From: Parabacteroides sp. TM07-1AC
GTDB taxonomy: Bacteria; Bacteroidota; Bacteroidia; Bacteroidales; Tannerellaceae
NCBI RefSeq assembly: GCF_003480915.1
Contig: NZ_QUKD01000003.1
Span: 62,001-126,000 of the forward strand
DNA length: 64,000 nucleotides
Reading direction: 5' to 3'
Numbering within the stretch: the first letter of the stretch is position 1; every line of letters begins with the position of its first letter. Below, piece after piece: positions 56,801 to 64,000 of this stretch. The notes below the pieces were generated by a model, which did not search any database, was not told the DNA's origin, and was given only the letters and a program-made list of their open reading frames with translations. The translations under genes and the position numbers were made by a program.

Positions 56801-58320
56801 AGGTGATGATCCTGAACCAGGATACGGCACATCTGAAACTGACGATCAAGCCGGGTCCGAAAGCGACGGAGGACTTCCTCTACAAAGCTGCCGAACATGC
56901 CAGCCGCTTCCTGATGATGGTGCGCCGCGTCAACATCCAGTATGCGACTACTGCCGGTATGTCGGTGCCGGGCTTCTCCCCGATGATCGGCGATATCTTC
57001 GGACAGGGACGTTCACCGTTCGGTCTGACTCCGGGTCTTGGTTTTGCCTTCGGAGCCGTCAACCGCGACTTCCTTTACGATGCCAAAGACCGTGGCTGGC
57101 TGATCGAAAACACCAATAACATCAATCCGGCAGTCATGACCAGTGCCAAGAACCTGAACATACGGGCGAACCTGGAACCGATCACCGGACTGAAGATCGA
57201 CCTGAATGCCAACCGTGTCGACACCCGCAGCACCGATATACAATATATGTATTCCGGCATGCCGGAACTGACCGGAGGTAACTTCACGATGACGACTATC
57301 GCATTGGGCAGTTTCTTCAAGGGTATCGGTAATGCTGAAAACAACTATTCTTCCAAATCGTTCGACAAGTTCATCGAGAACCGTGAGATCATAGCCCAAC
57401 GACTGGAAAACCGGTATGCCGGAACAAACTATCCGTCCGGAGGATTCCTGGGGCAGAACGGATACGGAGGACAACCTTACAATCCGGGAAGCAACAACGA
57501 ACAGGGCGTCAGCCGCAACTCCGGCGACGTATTGATCCCGGCTTTCCTGGCTGCTTATACAGGGAAAGACCCGAACAAGATTTCGCATTCACCGTTCCCG
57601 GCTCTGCGCAGCATGTTGCCGAACTGGCGTATCACATACGACGGTCTGATCCGTATTCCTGCCATCAAGAAATACTTCAAGACGGTTATGCTGAGCCATC
57701 AATATCGTTGTACATATAACGTAGGTGCTTACGAAACCTATTCTACCTGGGTCGATGCCGGTTTGGGCGACAATCTCGGATTCATACAGAATGCTTCCGA
57801 AAAGCCGATCCCTTCTTCACCCTATTCCATCTCTTCTGTCAGCCTGACCGAAAGTTTCAGCCCGCTGCTGGGAGTGGATGCAACGATGTTGAACAATATA
57901 ACGATCCGTGCGGACTATACGACTACACGCAATCTGAACCTGAACATATCGTCTTATCAGATCGTAGAGGCATTGTCCAATAAGTACACGATCGGATTGG
58001 GTTACAAGTTTGCCGAGTTCAACAAGATTCTGAAGATGAAGAAGACACGTGACTTTAGCAATGACCTGACCGTGCGCCTGGACTTCTCGTACAACAAGAT
58101 GCAGTCATTGATCCGTAAGATCGAAGACAGCTTCACACAGGCCACCAGCGGTAACGTTGCCAAAACAATCCAGTTCTCTGCCGATTACGGACTGAGCCGT
58201 GCGTTGACACTTCGTGCATTCTACGATCTGCAGATCAATGAGCCGCTGATCTCCAACGCTGCTTATCCGACAAGCAACTCCAACTACGGTGTTGCCCTCC
58301 GCTTCTCCCTGGCGCAGTAA
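50818..58320 (+). CDS. sprA: Type IX secretion translocon SprA (Sov)
   Basis: 2500 residues with an N-terminal signal region (YIIGCVILLFGASMFSLNA). SprA is a 36-strand outer membrane barrel that exports proteins carrying type IX sorting domains. Family features include the plug-like N-terminal part (FNLADMQFGIGAAERIFGPG, GSAEVTLGLKRNS), LGATIMHMSEMPLTTKTTFG, ERGPYNLD, WGGIMRK and the final FSLAQ strand. Length and placement after ruvA fit. It is the expected exit route for cargo such as the small sorting-domain protein here and possibly the two large surface proteins. An array of hairpin repeats starts 14 bp after the stop. Confidence 0.97.
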   Translation: MKTRKTFTYIIGCVILLFGASMFSLNADYLTYTAELPDIQLLEGQDMPDGKDTVPATRYPVSKTVPENFEDLSKRSPMDLRDPENVKTAVEYDINTGRYVVRTRLGEKDLTTPINLSPEEYQEYSMLQSLRSYYRQKNEEEFQKEADKKFNLADMQFGIGAAERIFGPGGVRVRTQGSAEVTLGLKRNSTKDPSLPERARSNTIFNFDESVQLNVQASVGSKVNFDMNYNTETSFDFDSKKLKLAYTGEEDEIIKSLEAGNVSMTTSNSLINGGAALFGMKADLQFGKLRVNALFAQQNSESKTVNSKGGVQTKDFELKIDEYDENRHFFLAHYFRNNYDASVANLPQISSKVNITRLEVWVTNNRGNYDQARNIVAFTDIGENKREYIYNNNEFPATIPNSELPANGANSLYNRMITEFAGARQISQVDNVLKAFTGGSEYEEVESARLLDPNSEYTYDKQLGYLSLNMSLQESQVLAVAYEYEYTDNTGTKRTGRVGEFSDSDPTNPSNCLYVKLLKGVNMSPPMKYWDLMMKNIYSLGAYSVQKDKFRLDVLYQSDTTGTYINYLPESANNKQVWIRLMGADRLNKQNEKHPDGYFDFVEGYTVQPATGRVIFPSIEPFGSSLKEKLVKYVSPAVADKYVFQELYDTTQTAARQIAEKNKFIMRGEYKASSASEIQLGASNVARGSVRVTAAGATLTENVDYTVNYTSGTVTILNESIIAAGTPVSVSLENQTAYNMQRKTMMGLDLNYQFNPDFSLGATIMHMSEMPLTTKTTFGDESINNTLWGFNIAYKTESQWLTNAFDKLPLLNLTKPSQIAFTGEFAHLIAGHYENKYTGGYSYLDDFESTQSGFDLLNPYPWKLASVPWDNSPEALFPEADRTNDITYGKNRALLAWYYVDGLFTRRNSSQAPQHIRNDKEQLSNHYVRAVYVDELFPDRDQGYNETSTIQALNLAYYPNERGPYNLDADLVNSDGTLQNPEQRWGGIMRKIDQSDFETANIEYIEFWMLDPYIYEEREGEIIKGGDLYFNLGEISEDVLKDGKKFYENGLPIDGDRSRIDSTVWGLVPKQQSTVYAFDNTAGARARQDVGLNGLSAEEERDYPAYREFMDKLRGKLTPEVIGEMEKDPYSPLMNPGTDKYRYFRGRELDDNSVSILERYKRYNGTEGNSAENGTTGERYDTSASKNPDVEDLNQDNTMNKNEKYFEYKVSIHPDDLEVGKNFIVDKKITYPKIPNGDNDGGQKKDPATWYLFKIPVKKYNRSVGAISDFKSIRFMRMYMTNFSKPTILRFGTFELVRGEWRSYEQDLSDPKVPPRVNGSLEVSSVNIEENSRRTPIPYVTPPGVSRQTDPSQPQLRRENEQALSLKVTELAPRDARAVYKTTSYDLRQYKRLQLFAHAEALPDSADKYTPLADGDLSVFIRLGSDYKNNYYEYEVPQKVTQPNQAAYTAEDVWNPTYNTLDFPLELLTNLKLNRNKKKRAGEQGITFNTVYSETGEGYKVSIIGNPSLSEVKTIMIGVRNYGSNDVRSGEIWVNELRLSEFNEEGGWAANANLNVAVSDLATVNVGGRIETAGFGALDQSLAERRIDDFTQYNVAANIEWGKFFPEKAKVSIPMYYAYSKDQTKAKYNPLDQDIKLNDALDAVDTKAEKDSIKSFAIDQTVVKSISFNNVRADIRSKTPMPYDPANFSVGYSFSQTKRQNSETEYETTKDYRGNFAYNYTPYAKPFRPFQKIKKNNGYTRYIKQFSLNYLPSNISFQTAMMRNYNEMQLRDLENTGYKPEVTFSSEFYWDRAFSLRWDFTNNLNMTFTSGTNARIEEPYVQVNKELAPDRYQVWKDSVKQSIADLGTPLKYDQTFNVTWNMPLQYIPVMDWVNSSITYNAQYNWDRGAVTDTEYELGNTITNQRQIDWQGSLNFQSLYNKNKFLKKVNQKFSATRTAAKKKEKKEIKLEKDIQLNMDSGTVVQHGMFTKKVRITARGADGKVYAIKYKPINYAQVMILNQDTAHLKLTIKPGPKATEDFLYKAAEHASRFLMMVRRVNIQYATTAGMSVPGFSPMIGDIFGQGRSPFGLTPGLGFAFGAVNRDFLYDAKDRGWLIENTNNINPAVMTSAKNLNIRANLEPITGLKIDLNANRVDTRSTDIQYMYSGMPELTGGNFTMTTIALGSFFKGIGNAENNYSSKSFDKFIENREIIAQRLENRYAGTNYPSGGFLGQNGYGGQPYNPGSNNEQGVSRNSGDVLIPAFLAAYTGKDPNKISHSPFPALRSMLPNWRITYDGLIRIPAIKKYFKTVMLSHQYRCTYNVGAYETYSTWVDAGLGDNLGFIQNASEKPIPSSPYSISSVSLTESFSPLLGVDATMLNNITIRADYTTTRNLNLNISSYQIVEALSNKYTIGLGYKFAEFNKILKMKKTRDFSNDLTVRLDFSYNKMQSLIRKIEDSFTQATSGNVAKTIQFSADYGLSRALTLRAFYDLQINEPLISNAAYPTSNSNYGVALRFSLAQ

Positions 58321-58333
58321 ACCGACAAAGCTT

Positions 58334-58479
58334 TGTCACCGTTATGACAGTCTTGCCATGACGATGACAGAGTATTGCCACAGTGATGACACAACTCTGC
58401 CACAGTGATGGCACAACTCTGCCACAGTGATGGCAGAAGATTGCCACTTGCATGGCAAGGCTCTGCCATCACTGTGGCA
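58334..58479. repeat. Tandem hairpin array, seven units of about 22 bp
   Basis: Units start at 58334, 58354, 58376, 58398, 58420, 58442 and 58464 (first spacing 20, then exactly 22). Each is TGYCA, 6 nt, TGRCA plus a 4-6-nt linker. The first stem is TGTCA/TGACA, later ones TGCCA/TGGCA, and two are mixed. The loop of the last unit (TCACTG) is the inverse of CAGTGA in earlier units. Confidence 0.88.
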
Positions 58480-58532
58480 AAACATATAGTTCGGTACAAA
58501 GGATTAGTCACATAGTAGACTGATACGACAGA

Positions 58533-59231
58533 TCACAGCATGTGGTATTCTTTCAACTCCTTCCGTAAGGCGAGCGCCTTATTGTCGGTTATGCCGTCCA
58601 GTAGTTTCCAGAAGCGGTCGCTATGGTTCATCTCTACCGTATGGCAGAGTTCGTGAAGGAGGACATAATCGATCAGATGCCAGGGGAGCAACATCAGGGA
58701 TAAGGAGAGATTGATTGTTTTGCGCGTGCTACAACTTCCCCACCGGGTCTTACTGTTCATGATCCGTACACCCGCACAAGTAAATTTATATCGGGCAGCG
58801 AGTACCATCAAGCGGTCGGGAAGTAATCGTTTAGCCTCGTGGCGAAGCGCTTTCTCCAACAAATCCTTCAAAATCTCCTGAACTTTATCGGACTCGAAAC
58901 GGGTTGCCGCCGGACAAGCAATCCGAAGTATCCCATCCCTCAAGGTCATATAATAGTTATTACGGTCTGTACGGAATATTTCTACGCGGAAAGTAGTTGC
59001 CTGCAACTGCGTCGCCTCGTCCAGCAACGGGCGTGCCGGATGCTTTTTCAAAGCCGTGAGAAGCTTCTGCCTGTTCTCTTCGATAAAAGACAGCATCCGT
59101 CCTTCATCGCCGCCTTCCGGCATGGTGGCGGTGATCATTCCCTTTGATATTTTCAGCGTATAACGGGTTGCTCGCGGGGTAGTACGGAGAAGGATGGTTC
59201 CCAGATCGTTGTAGTATATCTTCTTTTCCAT
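58533..59231 (-). CDS. DUF45/YgjP-type zinc metallopeptidase
   Basis: 232 residues from the ATG at 59231 ([11 protein letters not shown]). The zinc motif HELCH in [20 protein letters not shown] lies near the C-terminus, with the preceding [21 protein letters not shown] typical of the family. Members are cytoplasmic and poorly characterised. It is monocistronic and its promoter region faces that of gpmI. Confidence 0.9.
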   Translation of the reverse strand: MEKKIYYNDLGTILLRTTPRATRYTLKISKGMITATMPEGGDEGRMLSFIEENRQKLLTALKKHPARPLLDEATQLQATTFRVEIFRTDRNNYYMTLRDGILRIACPAATRFESDKVQEILKDLLEKALRHEAKRLLPDRLMVLAARYKFTCAGVRIMNSKTRWGSCSTRKTINLSLSLMLLPWHLIDYVLLHELCHTVEMNHSDRFWKLLDGITDNKALALRKELKEYHML

Positions 59232-59284
59232 ATTTACCACAAAAGTAATACTTTAAAGGGAAATAATATTACGGTAGAAATGCT

Positions 59285-59292
59285 TATCTTTG
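59285..59292 (+). promoter_or_regulatory. -7 element of gpmI
   Basis: TATCTTTG matches the Bacteroidetes -7 consensus, 51 bp before the ATG. No clear -33 box is seen. It lies inside the longer in-frame ORF and so supports the start at 59343. Confidence 0.6.
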
Positions 59293-59342
59293 CGCCCGGT
59301 ATTAGATATTTAATAAGTATAAACTATATAAATAAGGCAATC

Positions 59343-60866
59343 ATGAGCAAGAAAGCACTTTTATTGATCTGCGATGGCTGGGGAATCGGCGACCGTGGTA
59401 AAGATGATGTAATCTACAACACTCCCACTCCGTACTGGGATTATCTGTTGAAAACATACCCTAACTCTCAGTTGCAGGCTTCCGGCGAAAACGTAGGTTT
59501 ACCCGACGGACAGATGGGAAACTCGGAAGTAGGTCACCTGAACATCGGTGCAGGCCGTATCGTTTACCAGGACCTGGTGAAGATCAATATCGCCTGTCGT
59601 CAGAATACAATCCTCGACAATCCGGAAATCAAACGTGCTTACAGCTACGCCAAAGAAAACGGCAAACAGATCCATTTCATGGGACTGGTTTCCGACGGTG
59701 GTGTACACAGCTCACTGGAACACCTGTTCAAACTGGCTGATATCGCGAAAGAATACGGAGTGGACAAAGCATACGTTCATTGCTTCATGGACGGTCGTGA
59801 CACTGACCCGAAAAGCGGTAAAGGTTTCATCGAACAACTGGAAAACCATCTGAAAACAACAGGCGGTAAGATCGCTTCCATCATCGGCCGTTACTATGCA
59901 ATGGACCGTGACAAACGTTGGGAACGTGTGAAAGAAGCGTACGACCTGATCGTGAACGGAACTGGTAAACCTGCCGAAGACATGGTAAAAGCCATGGAAG
60001 AATCATACGCAGAAGGCGTAACGGACGAATTCATCAAACCGATCGTACACGTAGAAAACGGTAAGCCGGTAGCTACTATCGAAGAAGGCGACGTCGTTAT
60101 CTTCTTCAACTACCGTAACGACCGTGCCAAAGAACTGACTGTCGTTCTGACTCAGCAGGATATGCCGGAAGCAGGAATGAAGACTATTCCTAACCTGCAA
60201 TATTTCTGTATGACTCCGTACGATGCGAGCTTCAAGGGTGTCCATATCCTGTTCGACAAAGACAACGTAGAAAATACACTTGGCGAATTTCTGGCATCCG
60301 TTGGCAAAACACAGTTGCACATTGCCGAAACAGAGAAATATGCTCACGTTACCTTCTTCTTCAACGGCGGACGCGAAACTCCGTTCGATGGTGAAGACCG
60401 TATCCTGGTTCCGTCTCCGAAAGTAGCGACTTACGACCTGAAACCGGAAATGAGTGCATTCGAAGTGAAAGACAAACTGGTAGAAGCTATCAATACAAAG
60501 AAATACGACTACATCGTTTGTAACTATGCAAACGGCGACATGGTAGGCCACACCGGTATCTATTCAGCCATCGAGAAAGCAGTCGTAACCATCGACGCTT
60601 GTCTGAACGACACCGTTGAAGCAGCCAAGGCTAACGACTACGAAGTGATCATCATCGCCGACCACGGTAATGCCGACCACGCTCTGAACGAAGACGGTAC
60701 ACCGAACACGGCTCACTCGCTGAACCCTGTTCCTTTCGTTTACGTAACAGAAAACAAAGAAGCCAAAGTAGAAGACGGTATCCTGGCAGACGTTGCTCCT
60801 TCTATCCTTCACATCATGGGATTGAAGCAGCCGAAAGAAATGACTGGCAAATCTTTGATTAAATAA
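59343..60866 (+). CDS. gpmI: 2,3-bisphosphoglycerate-independent phosphoglycerate mutase
   Basis: 507 residues from the ATG at 59343 ([19 protein letters not shown]). The metal and catalytic Ser region is [40 protein letters not shown] and [10 protein letters not shown] complete the active site. It interconverts 3- and 2-phosphoglycerate in glycolysis with Mn2+. Codon use looks highly biased, as for an abundant enzyme. Confidence 0.97.
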   Translation: MSKKALLLICDGWGIGDRGKDDVIYNTPTPYWDYLLKTYPNSQLQASGENVGLPDGQMGNSEVGHLNIGAGRIVYQDLVKINIACRQNTILDNPEIKRAYSYAKENGKQIHFMGLVSDGGVHSSLEHLFKLADIAKEYGVDKAYVHCFMDGRDTDPKSGKGFIEQLENHLKTTGGKIASIIGRYYAMDRDKRWERVKEAYDLIVNGTGKPAEDMVKAMEESYAEGVTDEFIKPIVHVENGKPVATIEEGDVVIFFNYRNDRAKELTVVLTQQDMPEAGMKTIPNLQYFCMTPYDASFKGVHILFDKDNVENTLGEFLASVGKTQLHIAETEKYAHVTFFFNGGRETPFDGEDRILVPSPKVATYDLKPEMSAFEVKDKLVEAINTKKYDYIVCNYANGDMVGHTGIYSAIEKAVVTIDACLNDTVEAAKANDYEVIIIADHGNADHALNEDGTPNTAHSLNPVPFVYVTENKEAKVEDGILADVAPSILHIMGLKQPKEMTGKSLIK

Positions 60867-60876
60867 CAACTTTTAT

Positions 60877-61008
60877 TAGTTGACAGTTGACAAGTGACAG
60901 TTGACAGTTATTACTCCACAAAGAGGAGGGGATAATTGTTAACTGTCATTTCTTATCTGTCACTTGTCAACTATCAACTGTCAACTAAATTGTCAACTGT
61001 CAACTAAA
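60877..61008. repeat. Inverted TTGACAG/CTGTCAAC repeats between gpmI and DUF3109 gene
   Basis: TTGACAGT-type units at 60877-60910 and the inverse at about 60941-61008, making a long imperfect hairpin. This is the largest member of the family found at 24915, 28175 and 50778. Confidence 0.8.
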
Positions 61009-61013
61009 CCGAA

Positions 61014-61607
61014 ATGATTCAAATAGACGACACGCTGGTCAGCTTAGACCTGATTGAAGCCAATTTCATTTGCGACCTTGCCCAATGTAAAGGTATCTGT
61101 TGCGTAGAAGGCGACTCCGGTGCTCCGCTGGATAAAAGCGAGATAGCCGAACTGGAAAAGGCACTTCCGGTCATCTGGGACGACCTTTCTCCCGAAGCAC
61201 AGGCCATCATTAAGAAGCAAGGCGTTGCCTATATCGACTGCGAAGGCGACATCGTCACTTCCATCGTCAACGGAAAGGACTGTGTATTTACCTGCTACGA
61301 TACTGACGGGACCTGCAAATGTGCCATCGAGAAAGCATATCGCGAAGGCAAACTGTCTTTCTACAAGCCAGTATCCTGCCACCTGTATCCGGTGCGCGTC
61401 ACCCAATACAAGGACTTCCGCGCCGTAAACTACGACCGTTGGAAAATATGTAAAGCAGCAGAGATATTAGGACAAAAGGAAAAACTCCCTTTATATAAGT
61501 TTCTGAAAGAACCGCTCACCCGCAAGTTCGGTGCCGAATGGTATGAATCGCTGGTGGAGGTTGCTGAAGAATGGAGGAAACAAAAAGAACAAGAGAGGGA
61601 GGAATAA
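61014..61607 (+). CDS. DUF3109 cysteine-rich protein
   Basis: 197 residues. Cys are grouped in FICDLAQCKGICCVEGDSGAPL (residues about 18-39, quoted in part), DCVFTCYDTDGTCKCAI, PVSCHLYPVR and WKICKAA, the pattern of DUF3109 and related YkgJ-type metal- or iron-sulfur-binding proteins. The function is unknown. It starts 5 bp after a repeat array and is followed by a REP-like element. Confidence 0.85.
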   Translation: MIQIDDTLVSLDLIEANFICDLAQCKGICCVEGDSGAPLDKSEIAELEKALPVIWDDLSPEAQAIIKKQGVAYIDCEGDIVTSIVNGKDCVFTCYDTDGTCKCAIEKAYREGKLSFYKPVSCHLYPVRVTQYKDFRAVNYDRWKICKAAEILGQKEKLPLYKFLKEPLTRKFGAEWYESLVEVAEEWRKQKEQEREE

Positions 61608-61655
61608 TTCAACTCTTGTCAGTTTTGAACTATCCCATAGTTAAAGAGATTTCGC

Positions 61656-61830
61656 TATTACAGGTTTATTTGCCGTCTGCTTTAGCTGACGGTTTACAAG
61701 TTGTTTTTCCTTTTTGGCTTTAGCCACATTTCTCTTAACATAAAGAGATTGTTTAAAATGGGACTAAAGTCAAAGAAATAGGCATTTAATAATCCGTCAG
61801 CTAAAGCAGACGGCAAATAAACCTGCAATA
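61656..61830. repeat. REP-like element with 37-bp terminal inverted repeats
   Basis: Arms 61656-61692 and 61794-61830 differ at one base. Each contains CCGTCTGCTTTAGCTGACGG, itself an imperfect palindrome with a TTTAG core. Two smaller palindromes with the same core (GGCTTTAGCC near 61715, GACTAAAGTC near 61762) lie between. This is the form of a REP/BIME group. Confidence 0.8.
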
Positions 61831-61881
61831 ATCAAACCCTCCTATTTTATTGGACAGTTCAATTATTTCTAAATTGGCACA

Positions 61882-62847
61882 TTATTCCGTTTTCCGTATC
61901 AGGTCAGCCGTTTGGGCTTCCTCTTTCAGATACGTTTCAATGTGGCGTTTTTTCTTATCTTCCAAAATTTCATTGATGGCAATCAGGATACCTGTCTCTT
62001 CCACATCACCGAACTCATGGTTTATGGCCGTTCCAAATACGCGCATCTTCGGTGAAAGGCTCATGTAAGCATTAACCAACGGTGGAACATTGATACCGAA
62101 TTTGCGAACCTCCTGGTTCAATACCTTATAATTGTCCTTGAAGTTATCATAACGGAACAACTCTTTCATCTTCTCGATATCCGTATCTGTTTCCAGCGGG
62201 TACATCGGAGTGACCAGCTTGTCCGTATCCGGAAAATGCATTCCCAGAAAATAAAGGATCATGTTGCGTGCTTCCGTATTATAAGTATTATACATCGTCA
62301 CTTTCCCGAAGTAATACTGCAGGCTCGGATCGACCACCGACAAAGCCCCCAGTCCGTCCCATAGGTTATCCAGTACAAACAATCCTTTGGCACCTGCACG
62401 TGTAGACTGATATTCCAGTGTTACGAAAGAACGTCCCAGCTCGACCGTATAAGGAAGAAATTCTTTATTAAACTTCTCGGAGAAATTAAACAGGTGAGAT
62501 GTAGCCAGCATCGGCTTCCCGTTCTCATCGAACTTGACATCCGAACCGCACAGAAAGCGGTAACCGCCCAAAATCTGTTCATCTTCCGGACTCCAGACGA
62601 TCAATTGCCGATAAGCATCCTCCATCGTATCGAACTCGTCAATATCTACCGGACAGCCTGTTCCCCCGCCGTAGTAACGAAAGGCAATCTCCCGCAAACG
62701 TCCGATCTCCTGCATCACATTAGGAGCATCATGGGCTGTAATAATGTATATCTCATTGTTTGACTTGTTCGTGCTGCGGAGTTTCTTTTCTTTTGTCAAC
62801 TCCGACTTCAAAAGGGCACGGTCAATCGGCTTAATAATGTCTTGCAT
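61882..62847 (-). CDS. glsB: Glycine-lipid N-acyltransferase (GlsB-like, OlsB family)
   Basis: 321 residues of the GNAT-like, hemolysin-named acyltransferase family: IGRLREIAFRYYGGGTG, YTVELGRSFVTLEYQ and LFVLDNLWDGLG are typical. In Bacteroides the homologue GlsB joins a 3-hydroxy fatty acid to glycine in glycine-lipid synthesis. The adjacent acyltransferase gene 62859-63686, 11 bp upstream on the same strand, matches GlsA, which supports this role over ornithine lipid synthesis. Confidence 0.85.
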   Translation of the reverse strand: MQDIIKPIDRALLKSELTKEKKLRSTNKSNNEIYIITAHDAPNVMQEIGRLREIAFRYYGGGTGCPVDIDEFDTMEDAYRQLIVWSPEDEQILGGYRFLCGSDVKFDENGKPMLATSHLFNFSEKFNKEFLPYTVELGRSFVTLEYQSTRAGAKGLFVLDNLWDGLGALSVVDPSLQYYFGKVTMYNTYNTEARNMILYFLGMHFPDTDKLVTPMYPLETDTDIEKMKELFRYDNFKDNYKVLNQEVRKFGINVPPLVNAYMSLSPKMRVFGTAINHEFGDVEETGILIAINEILEDKKKRHIETYLKEEAQTADLIRKTE

Positions 62848-62858
62848 ATAAATAGAGT

Positions 62859-63686
62859 CTATGTTTTCTTGAGATTATAAGCTAGTTCTTTCACCCATTC
62901 GGCCCACTCAGCCGGCTTCTTGCTATTGTCGAAAGTCTGCCACGGAACAGGCTTGCCGAAATGGATACGGAACTTTTTATGTTTTGACCGGAACATCTCG
63001 TCCGGCAGATAAATCATTTCATAGTTCATCTTTATACCTAATTTCTTACGCAGATTCGCCAGCCGGTAGAAGAAATTGGAGTTTCTTCCCTCGAAATACA
63101 CCGGAACAATATCCCGTTTATATTCGACAGCTTTCTGGATAAAGGACTTCTTCCATTCAGTGTCCTGTATTTTTCCATTCATCTTACGCGAACAAAGTCC
63201 GGCGGGGAATGTCACGATCTGATTGTCGGAAGCATATGCCTCGTCAATCAGCCGGGCATTGTTCTTGCCCTGCGAACCATGTTTATTGATAGGTACAAAG
63301 ATAGATCTCAGATTTGACAAATAGAGAAGCAGGTCGTTCACAAGGTAACGTATTTTGCCGTCATAATGCTGACCGATCACTGCCGAGAGACAGATACCGT
63401 CCAGACCTCCCAACGGATGATTGGAAGCAAAGATATAGCGGCCTTCCGCCGGAATGTTCTCCTCGTTTTCCAAATCCAGGGTCAGGTCAAAATAACCGAT
63501 CAGCTCCTGCATAAAATCAACCCCATCCTTATCATGATAACGGGTTAAAATATCATTCAGTTCATCCTGATGAATGGTACGGATCAGATAATTGACAATA
63601 AAACCCGGTATCTTTCCCGCCACTGAGGGCGCTTTCTGTTGCAGTACCTGTTTTACATCAATTTGTGTAATACCTTCTTGTGCCAT
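62859..63686 (-). CDS. glsA: Glycine-lipid O-acyltransferase (GlsA-like, PlsC family)
   Basis: 275 residues. The acyltransferase motif is NHPLGGLDG (residues 89-97, an HX5D spacing rather than the usual HX4D), followed by VPINKHGSQGKN and TFPAGLCSRK. It would add the second fatty acid to the hydroxyl of N-acyl-glycine made by GlsB. It is the first gene of the minus-strand pair; a -7 element TATCTTTG is at 63709-63716. Confidence 0.85.
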   Translation of the reverse strand: MAQEGITQIDVKQVLQQKAPSVAGKIPGFIVNYLIRTIHQDELNDILTRYHDKDGVDFMQELIGYFDLTLDLENEENIPAEGRYIFASNHPLGGLDGICLSAVIGQHYDGKIRYLVNDLLLYLSNLRSIFVPINKHGSQGKNNARLIDEAYASDNQIVTFPAGLCSRKMNGKIQDTEWKKSFIQKAVEYKRDIVPVYFEGRNSNFFYRLANLRKKLGIKMNYEMIYLPDEMFRSKHKKFRIHFGKPVPWQTFDNSKKPAEWAEWVKELAYNLKKT

Positions 63687-64000
63687 CTTGCATAACTCTT
63701 GTCAGCAGCAAAGATATAGCTAATAATTAAATTTGAATACATTCGGCATAAGTTTTTAAGAAGTTTCAAGTACTTAACCAGCATGTTGTTTGCCCTTATA
63801 TAAAATAATCGGACATCAGCATTCGTTATACATATATATTATTCTACACCTGCGTGCAAATCGGTCTCCTGCAAAATTCATATTTTTTGCATAAGTTGAA
63901 ACAAAATAATCAATAATTATGTTTTTATACACAGGAGCGAATTAACAAACGCATGTAAGAAGTGGTAATTATCAATATAAACCGTTGTTTTCAAAGGGAA
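63687..64000. other. AT-rich upstream region of glsA
   Basis: Apart from the minus-strand -7 element CAAAGATA at 63709-63716 I see no gene, strong hairpin or repeat here. Confidence 0.5.

Noticed and set aside
61882..63686. Ornithine lipid pair OlsB/OlsA
   Set aside because: The families are the same, but in Bacteroidales this gene pair corresponds to glycine-lipid GlsB/GlsA; sequence alone cannot fully exclude ornithine as acceptor.

Overview
The window is chromosomal DNA of a Bacteroidales bacterium, most likely a Parabacteroides. The evidence is Bacteroidetes-type promoters (a TTG or TTTG box about 19-20 bp upstream of TAnnTTTG), SprA of the type IX secretion system, NigD-like, DUF4248 and DUF4492 proteins, the glycine-lipid acyltransferase pair GlsB/GlsA, and two large secreted proteins ending in a DUF6383-like domain. 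The species cannot be fixed from the sequence.

Layout. 163-3330 (-) is a large surface protein behind a small invertible promoter cassette (3413-3608). After about 770 bp of non-coding DNA come surE-lpxB, a NigD-like lipoprotein and two convergent ECF sigma-factor operons (7249-9416 and 10734-9424). Next are a Gfo/Idh oxidoreductase with a DUF1080 lipoprotein (13261-10898), the cytochrome bd operon (DUF4492-cydA-cydB), rnz, a stand-alone sorting-domain protein, a FadL-type porin, queC-queF, a second DUF1080 protein, and a TolC/MacA/MacB export operon followed by a LytS/LytTR-type two-component pair. dacB and a PerM-type permease are divergent. tRNA-Lys(TTT) is followed by an accessory island (about 31.9-37.4 kb): a RhuM-Fic gene between duplicated terminators, a frameshifted HU-like gene, DUF4248, an orphan antitoxin behind a gutted toxin gene, and a VapE-type primase/helicase. 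Then comes the second large surface protein (37593-41333) with its own invertible cassette. The rest is housekeeping: MATE, EamA, dxs, trkA-trkH, an SMP-30 protein, ruvA, sprA, a DUF45 peptidase, gpmI, DUF3109 and glsB-glsA.

Main observation. Both large surface-protein genes lie behind homologous cassettes of 195-196 bp. Each is bounded by inverted copies of one 32-bp site (TGACGAG-N18-YTNGTCA) and holds one good promoter whose -7 box ends 1 bp from a site. In this assembly the promoter of 163-3330 points at its gene (ON) and that of 37593-41333 points away (OFF). Phase-variable surface glycoproteins under invertible promoters are known from the relative formerly called Bacteroides distasonis, so the principle is established; the site, the cassette homology and the opposite states are read here directly. 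No recombinase is encoded in the window.

A second structure is less familiar. Three tandem arrays with an exact 22- or 23-bp period (18234-18348, 49971-50080, 58334-58479) each start 12-37 bp after a stop codon, and their units are small hairpins, some with compensating changes in the stems. Several other intergenic repeat families (TTGACAG, GAAAATTG, GGGGACGCAGAT, and a TTTAG-core REP-like element) sit inside operons, and one forms the last codons of cydA.
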